Below are positions 1-11,823 of a stretch of DNA of 64,000 bases, one piece after another. Within the stretch, counting starts at the first letter, position 1, and each line of letters begins with the position of its first letter. The stretch spans positions 7,787,444-7,851,443 of the forward strand of contig OZ007571.1 in NCBI GenBank assembly GCA_963931925.1. Reading direction: 5' to 3'. The notes below the pieces were generated by a model. It saw nothing but the letters and a program-made list of their open reading frames with translations, was not told the origin of the DNA and made no database searches. This stretch comes from Onchidella celtica. Its lineage: Eukaryota; Mollusca; Gastropoda; Systellommatophora; Onchidiidae. The position numbers were made by a program, and so were the translations under genes.

Positions 1-1
1 C

Positions 2-862
2 ATCTTGGACGTACGCCCTGGCGACTGGTTTGGACGGATGTGCCGTACGGTATGCCTCCGCCAACTTAGACGCCTCCTGCACCGTCGCGGGTTCGTTCTC
101 TTTCAGGAAAGCCACCAGATCTTTGTGGCACGACGCGTACAGCTGGTCACGGATCATTAAGTCTTTCAGTTTAGCAAAATCCGCGCCCACATGCGCCAAG
201 TCTACCCAGTTCGCGAAATACTCCGTTAGTCTCGCGACGAAGGCAGCAAAGTCCTCCCTGGTATCCGCACGTGCTCGCCTAAACTGCTCCCGGAAATATT
301 CCTCGGTACGCGCAAATCGGCGAAGCAGCAACGCCTTCAGCTTATCGTAATCTTGGACGTCTTCGCGCTGTAGCTCTTTAAAGTAGGTTAACGCTCGCCC
401 CTGCAACAGAGACGCCAGGTACGTGGCCCATAATTCCTTATTTTCCCCCCATTGCAATTGTGCGTTCAATTCGAACCTGTAAAGGAAGGCGTCTATGTCG
501 TCCTTCCGGTCGTCGAACGCAGGGAGCTTAATCCTAACACCACCTTTATTATGTACCTGCCGCTCAACTGTTTCTGTTGGCGCATTCTTTTTGAGTTCTA
601 ATTCCGCGATTCTTACTCGCGCGTCTGTCTCCCGCTCTTGAGCTTCTATCTCCTTTAACCTTATCTCCTGCTCCCTTTCCTTAGCCTGTCTCTCCTGTTG
701 CTGAGCTTCTAACTCCTTTTCCTGAGCCTCTTTTTCTCGCTCTCTATCCTTAGCACGCTCATCGCGCATTTCTGCCTGCTGTTCTTTAATCCAGCCGCGT
801 AGCTCCTCTCCCTCCAGGCCAAGTTCCTTACCCAACTTCATTAGTTGTTGGAGTTCCGCCAT
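2..862 (-). CDS. gag: Gag polyprotein of an LTR retrotransposon (5' part, cut by window edge)
   Basis: An uninterrupted reading frame of 287 codons starts at the ATG at 862 and runs leftwards off the window. Residues about 25-90 are a highly charged Glu/Lys/Arg/Gln coiled coil. From about residue 105 comes a capsid-like helical region with motifs LPAFDDRKDDIDAFLYRFE, LLQGRALTYF and LLLRRFARTEEYF. A further region around DQLYASCHKDLVAFLKENEP resembles the SCAN-like capsid C-terminal domain of Ty3/Gypsy gags. Gag packages element RNA in cytoplasmic particles. The start is supported by the upstream layout on the same strand: LTR (2986-1867), primer binding site, about 1 kb of leader, then this ATG. 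No frameshift or stop is seen in the visible part. Zinc knuckles and pol would lie outside the window. The retrotransposon Gag call is firm; the exact clade is inference. Confidence 0.85.
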   Translation of the reverse strand, partial: MAELQQLMKLGKELGLEGEELRGWIKEQQAEMRDERAKDREREKEAQEKELEAQQQERQAKEREQEIRLKEIEAQERETDARVRIAELELKKNAPTETVERQVHNKGGVRIKLPAFDDRKDDIDAFLYRFELNAQLQWGENKELWATYLASLLQGRALTYFKELQREDVQDYDKLKALLLRRFARTEEYFREQFRRARADTREDFAAFVARLTEYFANWVDLAHVGADFAKLKDLMIRDQLYASCHKDLVAFLKENEPATVQEASKLAEAYRTAHPSKPVARAYVQD

Positions 863-1851
863 TTCACAGATTTATGGTTATGGTATCTATTATAAGACGA
901 CCAACCTGTCGGTATGATCACTAACGATACGACCAGAGACCTGAGATCACACCAGATATAACAATACCCAGTTCAGAATATAATTCAGAAGTTTACCTTT
1001 ACAGCAAACTAATTCTATATCTATAAAATGTCTAGCACTATTAATTATAAAAGAAAATAGAAACGACAAGAATGAAGAAATACAGTAGAAGGACCACAAG
1101 TACGTCAAGGACAACGAACCAGACTAGGACAAAGACCTAAAAAAGAAAATATAATGGAAAAAAGAATGCAACCTAACCACGCCGATTACACAACAAGGTA
1201 CGAACAAGAACAGAGTCTGAAAAAAAAGAACGTATCTATAGATAGGTAGAAAGAGGGACAAGAGAATACGTCTTCCTGCGGAACAGAGAAGATATCGACG
1301 CTACAACTAAACAATATTACAGGTCCCTACAGAACTGTTCACTGTGATGAACGAAGTTCCAAAGTTTACCACACCTTTTTAAAAGGATAAACTAAGTTCA
1401 ACACAGCAACCCCGCGCCACCGCCCATATAATCAATTACAACGAAAACAGAAAAACAGCGGAAAAAGACAGAAGAAAAGACAGCCCTCAATCCAGGGTAC
1501 AAAATTTCAGAATTTCACTTAACTTTCACCCTTGATCTAAATTTCTCCCGTTTTCTCGGAGCTCTGGCTGCTTGACCTCTACAGGCTGGCACACACACTC
1601 TCTGCAGAAATTTTAAATACACATTAATACCTATTCATAGCAATACATGCATCAATACATATTATTATTCATAAACATACATAAATCATATCATCATGAA
1701 ATTTCCATTCATCCCACGAACAAAGACAACAGCACGAATTCCTAGCACAACAGAAAAACAACTAGATATAACGAATACACAATGTCAAAATGACCACAGG
1801 TAAACAGGATGAGCCCCCAGTGTCACAACGGACGAGCCCCCAGTGTCACAA
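863..1851 (-). other. Leader region of the left-edge LTR retrotransposon
   Basis: About 990 bp lie between the primer binding site repeats and the gag start codon. The stretch is A-rich on the plus strand and broken by stops in all frames that I followed. I see no gene. By position it is the untranslated leader of the retrotransposon RNA, where packaging signals would be expected. Confidence 0.6.
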
Positions 1852-1866
1852 CGGACGAGCCCCCAG
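1811..1866 (-). repeat. Tandem primer binding site units, tRNA-Pro-like
   Basis: Read on the minus strand, the LTR end TGTGACA (1873-1867) is followed by CTGGGGGCTCGTCCG. Its TGGGGGCTCGTCC core matches the classical tRNA-Pro primer binding site. The same 23-bp block, TGTGACA plus PBS, recurs: TGTCACA lies on the plus strand at 1821, 1844 and 1867, and GAGCCCCC at 1811, 1834 and 1857. The leader-proximal copy has diverged (CTCATCCTG instead of CTCGTCCGT). A single PBS is the norm in LTR elements. Confidence 0.75.
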
Positions 1867-2986
1867 TGTCACAAATCCCAGACTGGGAGATGTAATAGTT
1901 TATGACAGGACGACAATCACGAACAAACAAGTTTAACACTTAACAAAACAACCCATCAGACTCACACATTTATTAAACATAATTATACATATAATAGCGC
2001 AATTACATACATTGTATTATTGAAATGAACTGCCGTACAACGGCCTTATTCTCACACACACTCTCCCTCGGATCCACAATCCGGTAGTTACTCCTAAAGG
2101 CACTTCGGCCTCAGCCTCTCCCCTCAGGGTCTTAATAGTACATTAATGATTCACTGGCACCGCAGTCTCTCAACATCACCTTCCTATTGCCATACAACTT
2201 ATCAGTTCACTTGCCCATCATCATGGCAATAATATAGTATCTCATTCGCTCTCATATCTACGTCCCTGTCCGTGGCCCGACTGCCACGACTTTATGTGCC
2301 TCTACTGTCCGGCCCCGACAGTCTCACTTCTGGCCTATGTATGGCCTCCGGCCCTATGCTGGCCTATCACTTGTGCTCATCGAGGTGGCTCTTCGGCCCG
2401 TCCCCGACACCTACAAGAATAACATTACATTGGTATAATACCCTACCATTTCTATTCACTCCACCTCTCCTTACAATCCATGAAGCGTACACACACTAGT
2501 TCACCTTTCACTCACCACACATCTTACGGTAACACACTTCCATCGGAGTACACACTACTCACTCGCGCTACAAATCCATGAACTCACTTTCATCTATCGC
2601 TCATGGCGCACATTGCTATATCCAATACCAAGGACTTCCACATTCCTCACATATACTTATTCACATCATGGTAATAGACGAATATAATATAATACATGAA
2701 TCATAATAATCAATCAACGTTCTACATACCAGTCATTACTGGAAAGACTCTTCCACTAGTCTTCTCGACTGCTTCCTTTATGTCCGCCCGATGGGCTCTT
2801 ATTCACAGGTCCGCTCCGTAGGACCTTCTAACTTGCAGTGATAGTAATACATCGCTTTCGCCTCATTCAGACCCCCCCCCCCACTACTCACAACAGCACG
2901 CTTAACTTGCTGTCTACTGTGAGCTCTTCTTACTCTACACCCGCCCTGTAGCAATCCCCTTAATTGCACTCACTCCACTCGTGACA
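1867..2986 (-). repeat. 5' LTR of the left-edge LTR retrotransposon
   Basis: This 1,120-bp LTR reads on the minus strand from TGTCAC (2986) to GTGACA (1867), giving a short inverted terminal repeat. It is nearly colinear with the solo LTR at 51744-52970 in the opposite orientation, which fixes both ends. Near its 3' end it carries AATAAA (in the context TTTAATAAATGTG), a likely polyadenylation signal. A C-run at about 2871-2882 is a G-run in the LTR sense. The flank at the 5' side is GTATG; its partner target duplication lies outside the window. Short ORFs inside are shadows of LTR sequence. Confidence 0.88.
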
Positions 2987-5900
2987 CATACCTTGCCATC
3001 ACAAAAATAACACCCAGTCTCTTCTGTGAGCATTTTCAACCGGCATTGCAAGTGTATTTCGAAATCAGGACGCGGGATCCCATCATAGTGAGGTAGGCTC
3101 AGTGCTCCAAGAGACTGCTGAACGTGACAGAATGATCGATGCACTCTGTTGGTTCTGTAATAATCTGAAGAGCGTGCAGCGGTAAAAATAATAAATATCT
3201 GTTCTGGGGAAGTCGGATAACAATGTTTATTGCGAAGGGAAACGACAACAGCATTGGTACTTTGGCGAAGACATTGGTATTAAATAATTGTACGAATGAT
3301 TATAGCATGGATCGTTGTCGCTGCCGCCTTTACATCAACATAGCATCAACGCTAGCAGCAGTGGCACAGCAACTTCGTCAACAACACTGTGCATGCATGC
3401 AACACATTTGGACTTAAAGTATTTCAGAATTCGAAAAAAAGCCGATTTGCTACCAAGAAAAGAGGGAGAAATGACTCGGTTTTCCTCTAGATACACCTTA
3501 TGACCTGGCCCACTTTCAGATCCCAGCCTTTGTCCTCAGCACAGAAAACAGCAGCTCATTAATGTCTTTCAGATACTTCACGAGGTAGGTGGTCGGCGGA
3601 TTTCCCGTAACATTGTTTTCCAGGACGCAAGGGAATGTGACAATCCGCAGTCCACAAAACATGGCACTGAACAATGTCAATCACTGTCGCGCAGTTGAAA
3701 ACCAATGTGCAGTTCTATTTGTGGAAAGAATGGTTCTATGGGATAATAATTGTATTACCAAACAGAACGACAACAGGAAGTGTTAAATGTCCGGGTCTGG
3801 AGGTAGTGAGGTCAAATCGATACTTAACTCAAAGACAGGGGTGGTATCGTAGAGACGCCATTGTACTTAGTTCGTACATAATATATTGTCTTCGTTAATT
3901 GGTGTGTTCTGCCTCCTTTATATCATGAACTAGATTCATTGATAGTGCTGGCAGGCTAAGGAAAACTACCCACCAGCTGTTGTACCTGAGCGTCATTGAT
4001 GTTTGGAATGAATAAACATAACACACAATAATGATATATTCTGAATAGAAAACTGACAGCATTTCCTCCCTTATGGCATATGAAACACTAGAAGGAACAA
4101 TGTCAGTAAAATTTCCGTTGACCCTAGGAATACATCTGATTCTGATTGATAGATTGCGCTGCCGAATTGTATATGTGGATAATGTCGTCCAGCTTGTTGG
4201 CCTGCGATGTACTCTGAGGTTGATCAATCCTTATAGGAGTATCAAGCGAAGAAGAATCTGGCACTTGCAAGAAGGAAAAATAAGTGTGAATGACTAGACT
4301 CCATTTGTTTTCATCACGTAAATGATTCGCCCATCTTCTGTTCCGGGAGAAGTTTTGGGCAAGGACGAGAAACTTTCCCCGTTCTAATTGATGCACAAAC
4401 AAGAGGACGGAACCACCTGCTGTACGAATTGGAAAAGGGTGTAGTTTCTCAGGATGAAGATTTAATTTAATGGTTGTAAAACTCACCGCCAACCCCCATC
4501 CTCTCCCCCGCCAATTTTACGTTGCGCTTTAGATCTCCGACCGTATTCAGAACAAGGGTTTATAATCCGTTGTCCATGTGGTTAATCAGTGAACGTGTAC
4601 TGTTAAAGTAGGACTACAGGCAGTGGTGGAGTGTTAAGCAGCAACATTCCTCCATTTCAGTATATCAGTTACATGTACATGAACATATTTTGTGTTCATA
4701 TGTGAACAACATTGGAAATGACAACACGTTGTGCTCATCACAGTTATGTTGCTTCATAACTTGTGCCGTGGCATTTGCTAACTATATAATATCATATAAT
4801 GAATCTCAGATTTCTTCTGATCTTTATTATACTCGAAATAGAATCGCCTCCATTTGCAACCCATAGACGACATGCAATACGTTGTCAGATCTGAAGTTGG
4901 AAAAATATTTCATCCGAATTCAGTTGTTGCTTTTGTGTGAATAAAACTGTTTACTTTTAAAGTTGGGTGTTTCTGTTGCCGTCAGATGACTTTGTCAATG
5001 GATGTCATTATTTTGGTTTAAAGCCGCCTCTCTTTTGACTTCACTTTCGATTTCTGTCTGTATTTATATTGCCTGGAAAGGCATAAAATTATGAAATCAA
5101 TACTGGCTAAGAGCAAGCTTTGGAACAGCAACATTTAGCAACATAACAAAACAAAGGGAAGCATTCTTCAATTCCTCCTGCGTCATGATTCAGAATGGCA
5201 TGTTTATGTGTAAGGAAGTAAGAAGTTAGCTCTTGGTTCTGTCAACCACGTCACTATCTCCCTATGTGGTCACCCGGAGATTTCTGCGTGTCAGCTTGTC
5301 CGTTATGGTTGTTTTAGCTGCGCGTTCATGGTTGTATAAAAGTGAATTATCAAGTCCCGGATGACGGACATATTTCAGAAACTGCACGATACTTTAATGG
5401 CATGTTCGGGCATTCAGGTAGTCATGAAACTGTTCACCATTACCAATGTTGTTACATCTAGTGTGGAGTAATATTATTGTTTATTACGCCTTTTCAAATT
5501 ATGATTATTCAAATAATCAACCGGCAGAGGCCCCCAGTCTAGAGCATTGGCGTGTCTGGTTGGTCCAGGTAAATTTGGTTTCAGGCAAGCTGTTCAAAGA
5601 CGTTGAAATGTGGCCAAAAAAGGGAGGAGGTGGGGGAGGGGAGGGTGTATTTTGAAAAGTCCTACGTGAACATGTAGCAAGTAACAAGACAAAAAACAAC
5701 CGAATACAGCAGAAGCATTGAATGAAATTAATATATATATATATATATAATACTTCATTGCAGTCACGGGGCCCTTAGGACCTTCCTAAGCTTAAAGAAA
5801 AATTGAAAATGGAAAGAAGCTTACAGAAGGACTTAACTTGGCTTTGCCGTATTGTTCCACATGGAACTGGTCAAACTCTGTCTCACTGGTCTGTTTGTCT

Positions 5901-6739
5901 GTCTTGTTTGCCTCATTTCAACTGTACTATTCTCTCCTGCGACCCCATATGTTTGTTGGTTTTTTTGTATTAGTTTTCCTTTCCCTCCAAGGACCTAAAA
6001 GATCGAACTCAGTTCTCAGTTTCAGGGAAATTTTCTTGCCAAGTTAGTATTTAATTTGTGCTTGTCAGCTTAATTACACATCCGCACGGGCAGAATCGAT
6101 AGATTGATGGACTCGATGTGTTGTTGTTTTGTATAGATATTGTCATCTCCGGCTCGTACATTATCTCATTATCTCCCCTATAATGGCTTTCCATTTGTGT
6201 CCTCGGTCTCTCACTTAAATAAATACATTTTTTTTGTTTACAAGATCCATCAAGGCGTAGTCCCGCTGGTTCTTTACATTTGTGATATATTTAAAAAGAA
6301 AAACGAAAACACACGGAAAGAAGGGACATTTTTCATCTGTCGGAAAAGTTCCTGGTGGAGTTGTCTTCGTTTTCTTAGCGCGGTGTATTTATGTTCGTTC
6401 TTGTTTTTGTAGTATAATTAGTCTCATTAATACAAATGATCATCTTTGTTGTTGTCATTAGCTTCTCAGAGTTTCATTATTATTGGAAAGATTATAATGA
6501 ATTTTGTGTAGTGATGGAATGCTGTTTTTCCAGAGTCCTGGAGGAAACTTGACTAGGCGTTAACGGGGAAATCTGTGGACATTTCTCTGTAATTGCAGTT
6601 CAGGACATTTGAATTACATTGATTTCCCCTGTGTAAGATAAAAAAGGTTGATTTTGCCGAAGTGCATTAAAATAATGTGAAGGTCATTAAACACAGTTGG
6701 GTTCACTTCTCGCAGCTTTTGACTAGTGGCGTTAACGTC
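2987..6739. other. Intergenic stretch without a recognisable gene
   Basis: I examined the ORFs here (all 122 aa or shorter, mostly overlapping on both strands) and recognise none. Visible structure is limited to a short TA microsatellite at about 5730-5750 and a G-rich run at about 5624-5645. Confidence 0.5.
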
Positions 6740-7020
6740 CAAGCAAAATCATTAGGTCCATAGTGCCGGCTTAGTGCCCCAGAGTTTCAGAACTTTGCTC
6801 CATTGCCCGAGGTTTGAGGTTCGAATCCCATCGCAACGTCATTATGTGTGCAGTGTCGACGCGATGTCCCGGTGGTTTCAGCACTTGCCTACAGTGCTAA
6901 AGGTCTGAGGTTCGAATCCCAGCAGTGTCATTAGCGTGCACCGTGGGCTTGGTGTCACAGAGGTCTCAGCTCCTGCCTTCGGCGCTTAAGGACTGAGGTT
7001 CTAATCCCGCTCAGGATAAA
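6740..7020 (+). repeat. Three tandem tRNA-like (SINE or tRNA-pseudogene) units
   Basis: Three successive 88-91 bp units each end in an RNA polymerase III B-box-like block inside a T-arm-like context: GGTTCGAATCC at 6818-6828, GGTTCGAATCC at 6909-6919 and GGTTCTAATCC at 6997-7007. Each is preceded by a similar GGTYTGAGG or GGACTGAGG arm and an A-box-like GGTTTCAG or GGTCTCAG segment. Units 1 and 2 share the tail GTCATTA. I could not fold any of them into a complete cloverleaf with a clean acceptor stem, so functional tRNAs are unlikely. A tRNA-derived SINE head repeated in tandem, or decayed tRNA copies, fits best. Confidence 0.5.
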
Positions 7021-10000
7021 GTTCAGTCTAATTGATATTTGGGCTGTTTTCAAGACACTCACTGGTCAGTGGTCTGACTGAGGATTCAAGCCCAGTAAAG
7101 GATTTGAAATCTTAAATCAAGAGAACGCCTGTGGAGAACAAGTCACGGAGTACGTTACGCCGATGTTTTATGTTCGTCTGGTTGCCCAGGTCCATGGCTT
7201 TCATGGTTTCAAACGGCTTCCTTTGACTGCAGGATGAACAGTGAAGACGGATGTTATATTGTTTTCCTGTTTGAATATTTGATACTAAGAAACACGTCAA
7301 ATATTATAGATAGAACGCCTGGAGATCACGATGTGGTGGGGACGGACAGAGAAAGTGAATGAACTGCCCGTACATGAACTTTACTCTCAAGAAGGTTCCG
7401 TCAACAAACTTCGGCAAATAGTATGTATGAACCAAAATACTTTTGTCTGCTGATGTTTTAGCAAAACCAGTTAAGTCACCACCTGCGCTTAAGAAAAAAA
7501 AAAAAAGAGTAAAAGTATCGAGAGCACATACGAATGGCGGTATCTCTGTGATATGTCGGATATACTTGCCTGGACATCTTTAAGAAACAAGAACAACCTT
7601 AACCATTGGGAGGCGAGCGTCAAGATTTAAATGAGAAACACTAGAAAGCCCATTTTTTGGACTGTTTCCTGGATTTTAACGAAATAAATCGGAAATAGGA
7701 TTGACATCACTCTAGACCAGAAATAACGTTGCCAGATTTCCTCATCGGTAAGTCAGGGGAATCTGCTGCGAAATCTGACGATTTTCCGCTGAATTCGTTG
7801 ATTTTATGAACAGGTTGTGTTTTTTTTTGTGCCCAGAACAAGTGAAACTGCGGGAAAAATGTGATGGGGAACACAGCAGTGTAAAACAGTCACCTGATAT
7901 GGGTGTAGGGGTTTGGTGGGGGCGGGGGATGTGGGTAGAACACTCTTTGCACGGCCAAAGGCGAAAGTAGCTTGATCATAATATTTTACGTAAACAAGAG
8001 CAGACACGCTAGGGACTCAAGCTGTTCCGTGGGACATTGTTGCGTGCGGGAAATGTTCAGTTTCCTGTGTTTAATGGTAAATGGGCGTGTGGAAGCAACC
8101 TAGGAACTGTAACTATGTCACGGAGGCATAGCGTTTAAAGGATGATGAAAGAAATGGAATAGAAGTTTAGTATTGGCCATAATAGTATAATTTATATAAT
8201 TATTAGAAATACGCTTGGAATTATAATTATTCTTTGCTAAATAACAACAGACAAGCCCAAAGTGATTGCACAGCCGTTGCTGTGTTACTTTGTGACATAG
8301 ATATATGGACCATATACATGTACTGCGGTGTGACTTTGTGAGATAGATATTATATGGATCATTTTTAAAATACAAAATGTTTTGTAAAGTCTAGTATGTT
8401 GGTAACCTTTGCTATCGTAATCCTAGGACTAGTAGCCTACTGAGTTTAACAACGCCTTTTTTTTGTAGATGGCCCCAACAAGCAACCATTATTTAATAAC
8501 GCGTAGGATTGGCGTCAGTCTTGTACATAGTAATGACATCTTTCCTACGCAGATCCGCTAGTTGAGACATCACACTGATATCGGTCTTATGTTGCTAACC
8601 CGGCCCTACGGCCATCTTACCAATCGTATGGAAATTGTCAATACATCTACATCCTGAATTGACTTAGGCATGCTGACAGGGGTCTATAGTTCAGTCCTGA
8701 AGTCAGTGGCAAACTAGGCCTACTTGCATATACGGTGGACAAAGCAAGATGCATCCTGTGGTTACCAATTTATCTTTTGATTGAGTGGCTGTAGAGTTTT
8801 ATTTTGTTGCTAACCAAAGAGCTAGATCTCTGGGCACAAGCCGAGTCAACACCACTTTTATTTATCTAAACCATAATGAAATGTAATACTGAAACAGAAC
8901 TCTTATCATTTCATCATCGCAATAATATCGCGATATTAGTTCTTGTTTTTCTATCTCTATTATTTGAAAAAACTGGAGATCTTTGAGTATGTAGAAGAGG
9001 TATGACAAATAGAGATTTTGACACTTGTTTAAAATGCGTCATGGCACTCGTCAAGCTGTTTCACAGTTCCGATTTATTCTAACTCTTTTTTCGTAATACT
9101 AAAGCCACAAACGTTTAACATGGAATTTCTCAGTAGTGCAAAAAGTGGAGTGGAACAAACAAGAACTGAGGTGGCGATATGCTGCCAGCAAAATCCCTGC
9201 TACGCAGTTGCCCACTGTGTTTAGTGCCACATTATGTGGGTGGATTGGATCTGATGATGACATCCTATTGGTTGTGTTCGTGAGCTGTCAGATTATGCCA
9301 GCACTAAATCACACTCTCAGTTTGTCACTAAGTGACAAGTCGTCACTTTGTTTGTGGTGACAGGCAATTTTGTCACTCTTCCATAATTTGTGATTAATTT
9401 GTATTATTCCGCCCACTGAACTGACTGAGGGAGTGTTGCAAGTAGGTTGTGACTAGACACAGCAGAAGACTAACGTCGACTTGGTTCGGGAGTCAAGGTT
9501 TTCAAGAAATGAGTGCTGTCAGATACTGACGTATTCTATTCAATGCCCGACACTTGTGTAGCGTGTCTAAACTAATACAACAGTATCAGTGACAATGTTC
9601 CTTTCTCATGTTGCCTATTCCCCCAAGAACATGGTTTAGTCACACAAGTTCGCAAGGATGCATTCGCGGAGAGACCGCCAGTACACTTGAATGCAGTGTA
9701 GTATATTATTAGTAGTCGAGTTCACAGCCTCAGCTGCGAGCCATTACTTTTGCATAAATTACATTAAACATGAAAATTGTTATGTTACTCATTCAGAGAC
9801 GGTCACAAAGATATAATAATGTGTAATTGTAACAGGGCACGGGACTTGATGATGCGGAAATTTGGCAATGAGGAATGTCCTAGGCGGCTAGGGAATTTGT
9901 ATTTGTATCTCTTTAATCCCATTTGGGAAATTTGCCTTTGTGCCATTGCAGCCCAGTTACAACTGGAGCAGGCACGTCGTCGCCACAGTGCAGCGCCGGT

Positions 10001-10925
10001 CGGGTAGGGAATGTCCTTACTGTGGGAAGTTGTCGTATACTGATCCGGAAGAGGAGCCAGGGTAGAAGGGGGACGAGAAAGGGGTTGGGGAGGGGGTGGG
10101 GGTTGTTTGTTAGTATACCCAAACAAATGAGGCATCATGCTCACTGCAGGTGAAGCCTTAATTGCGTCAGGTGTGGGAGGTAGTTGGGACCGAAAGACTG
10201 GACACCAGGACGAACTAACTATTCTTTTTCTGAGTATAAAATTATGCCTGCTAGTTGCGGGCGTATAAATTTGCTGAGTTTTGGTGCATACCAATATTTT
10301 TTCATATTATTTAGAACTGATTAGGTGTGCATTGGTGCACCGCTGACATCAGTGATACACGCACTGCGCCGCAGACGGAATTTGGCGAGTTGATTGGTCT
10401 GGGTATCCAGTGTGTCTCGTGTACAGACAGGAATGATGTACTGCTTTCATCACATGCTTATTCCCACTTGTCTGCCATGCGAAATCACCGCCGTACGTTC
10501 TGGAAAACATTATTTCGATTGAAGAAACGTTTTCCACAAAAACGCACTTAGTTCACGCCCTTAGAAAAATTGAGTTACCACCCTTCAAAGAGTCACTTTT
10601 GCATCGTGCACCGCGATGACCTGACCAGACAGTCAAGATCCAGAACTCTCCTCATGATAAAATCCTAGTCCGTATCCCAGCAGCTGTTTTCCAAGGCAAT
10701 GTTAGTGCATACAGTGTACAAGGCGATCTTAACATAGGTTATCAGACCTTTCCCCTACTTGCTACTCCCCCCCCCCACCCCCAAAGAGAAACAAAAATGC
10801 ATCTGAAGATTAAGATTATAGAAGTCAAATGAAATACAGGCAAACTAAATTATAAATGTGGCATATTTATGTTCGCATTCCCGCTCCTAGGACGTCTGCT
10901 TTTTATTGTTTGTTTTGCATTAAGG
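7021..10925. other. Intergenic stretch without a recognisable gene
   Basis: ORFs reach 163 aa at most (minus strand, 10294-9803) but are low-complexity or overlap competing frames, and none resembles a known family. A G-rich run near 10080-10105 and a C-run near 10767-10777 are the only clear sequence features. Confidence 0.45.
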
Positions 10926-11820
10926 TTTGAGTAGGAGACCGATGTTTGTTGTGTCTGCAGCCAGTAAACGTTTGAGTAGGATACCGATGTTTGTTGTGTC
11001 TGCAGCCAGTAAACGTTTGAGTAGGATACCGATGTTTGTTGTGTCTGCAGCCAGTAAACGTTCGAGTAGGATATCGATGTTTGTTGTGTCTGCAGCCAGT
11101 AAACGTTTGAGTAGGATACCGATGTTTGTTGTGTCTGCAGCCAGTAAACGTTCGAGTAGGATACCGATGTTTGTTGTGTCTGCAGCCAGTAAACGTTTGA
11201 GTAGGGTACCGATGTTTGTTGTGTCTGCAGCCATTAAACGTTTGAGTAGGATACTGATGTTTGTTGTGTCTGCAGCCAGTAAACGTTTGAGTAGGATACT
11301 GATGTTTGTTGTGTCTGCAGCCAGTAAACGTTTGAGTAGGATACTGATGTTTGTTGTGTCTGCAGCCAGTAAACGTTTGAGTAGGATACTGATGTTTGTT
11401 GTGTCCGCAGCCAGTAAACGTTTGAGTAGGATACCGATGTTTGTTGTTTCGGCAGCCAGTAAACGTTTGAGTAGGATACCGATGTTTGTTGTGTCTGCAG
11501 CCAGTAAACGTTTGAGTAGGATACCGATGCTTGTTGTGTCTGCAGCCAGTAAACGTTTGAGTAGGATACCGATGTTTGTTGTGTCTGCAGCCAGTAAACG
11601 TTTGAGTAGAATACCGATGTTTGGTGTGTCTGCAGCCAGTAAACGTTTGATTAGGATACCGATGTTTGGTGTGTCTGCAGCCATTAAACGTTTGAGTAGG
11701 ATACCGATGTTTGTTGTGTCTGCAGCCAGTAAACGTTTGAGTAGGATACCGATGTTTGTTGTGTCTGCAGCCAGTAAACGTTTGAGTAGGATACCGATGT
11801 TTGGTGTGTCTGCAGCCAAT
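10926..11820. repeat. 45-bp minisatellite, about 20 copies
   Basis: The unit TTGAGTAGGATACCGATGTT...GCAGCCAGTAAACG repeats with a 45-bp period about 20 times, each copy carrying a CTGCAG site. Variation falls at few places: TTGAG/TCGAG, ATACCG/ATACTG and TTTGTTGTG/TTTGGTGTG. Four consecutive ATACTG copies around 11250-11400 show that neighbouring units were copied together. Because 45 is a multiple of three and the unit has few stops, the array is open as 299 codons on both strands; the consensus unit is open in one plus and all three minus frames. There is no splice or start context that I trust, so I treat it as a satellite and not as a gene. Confidence 0.92.
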
Positions 11821-11823
11821 ACA

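Noticed and set aside
2272-2499. 75-aa ORF with a near-copy at 52145-52429
   Set aside because: The similarity arises because both lie inside LTR copies of the same retrotransposon; opposite to the element's sense and not a gene.
6860-6935. A functional tRNA gene in the second tRNA-like unit
   Set aside because: The B-box is good but I could not pair a 7-bp acceptor stem or a normal anticodon arm.
9803-10294. 163-aa minus-strand ORF
   Set aside because: Its middle is a Pro-rich translation of a G/C tract; three other ORFs overlap the same bases and none looks conserved.
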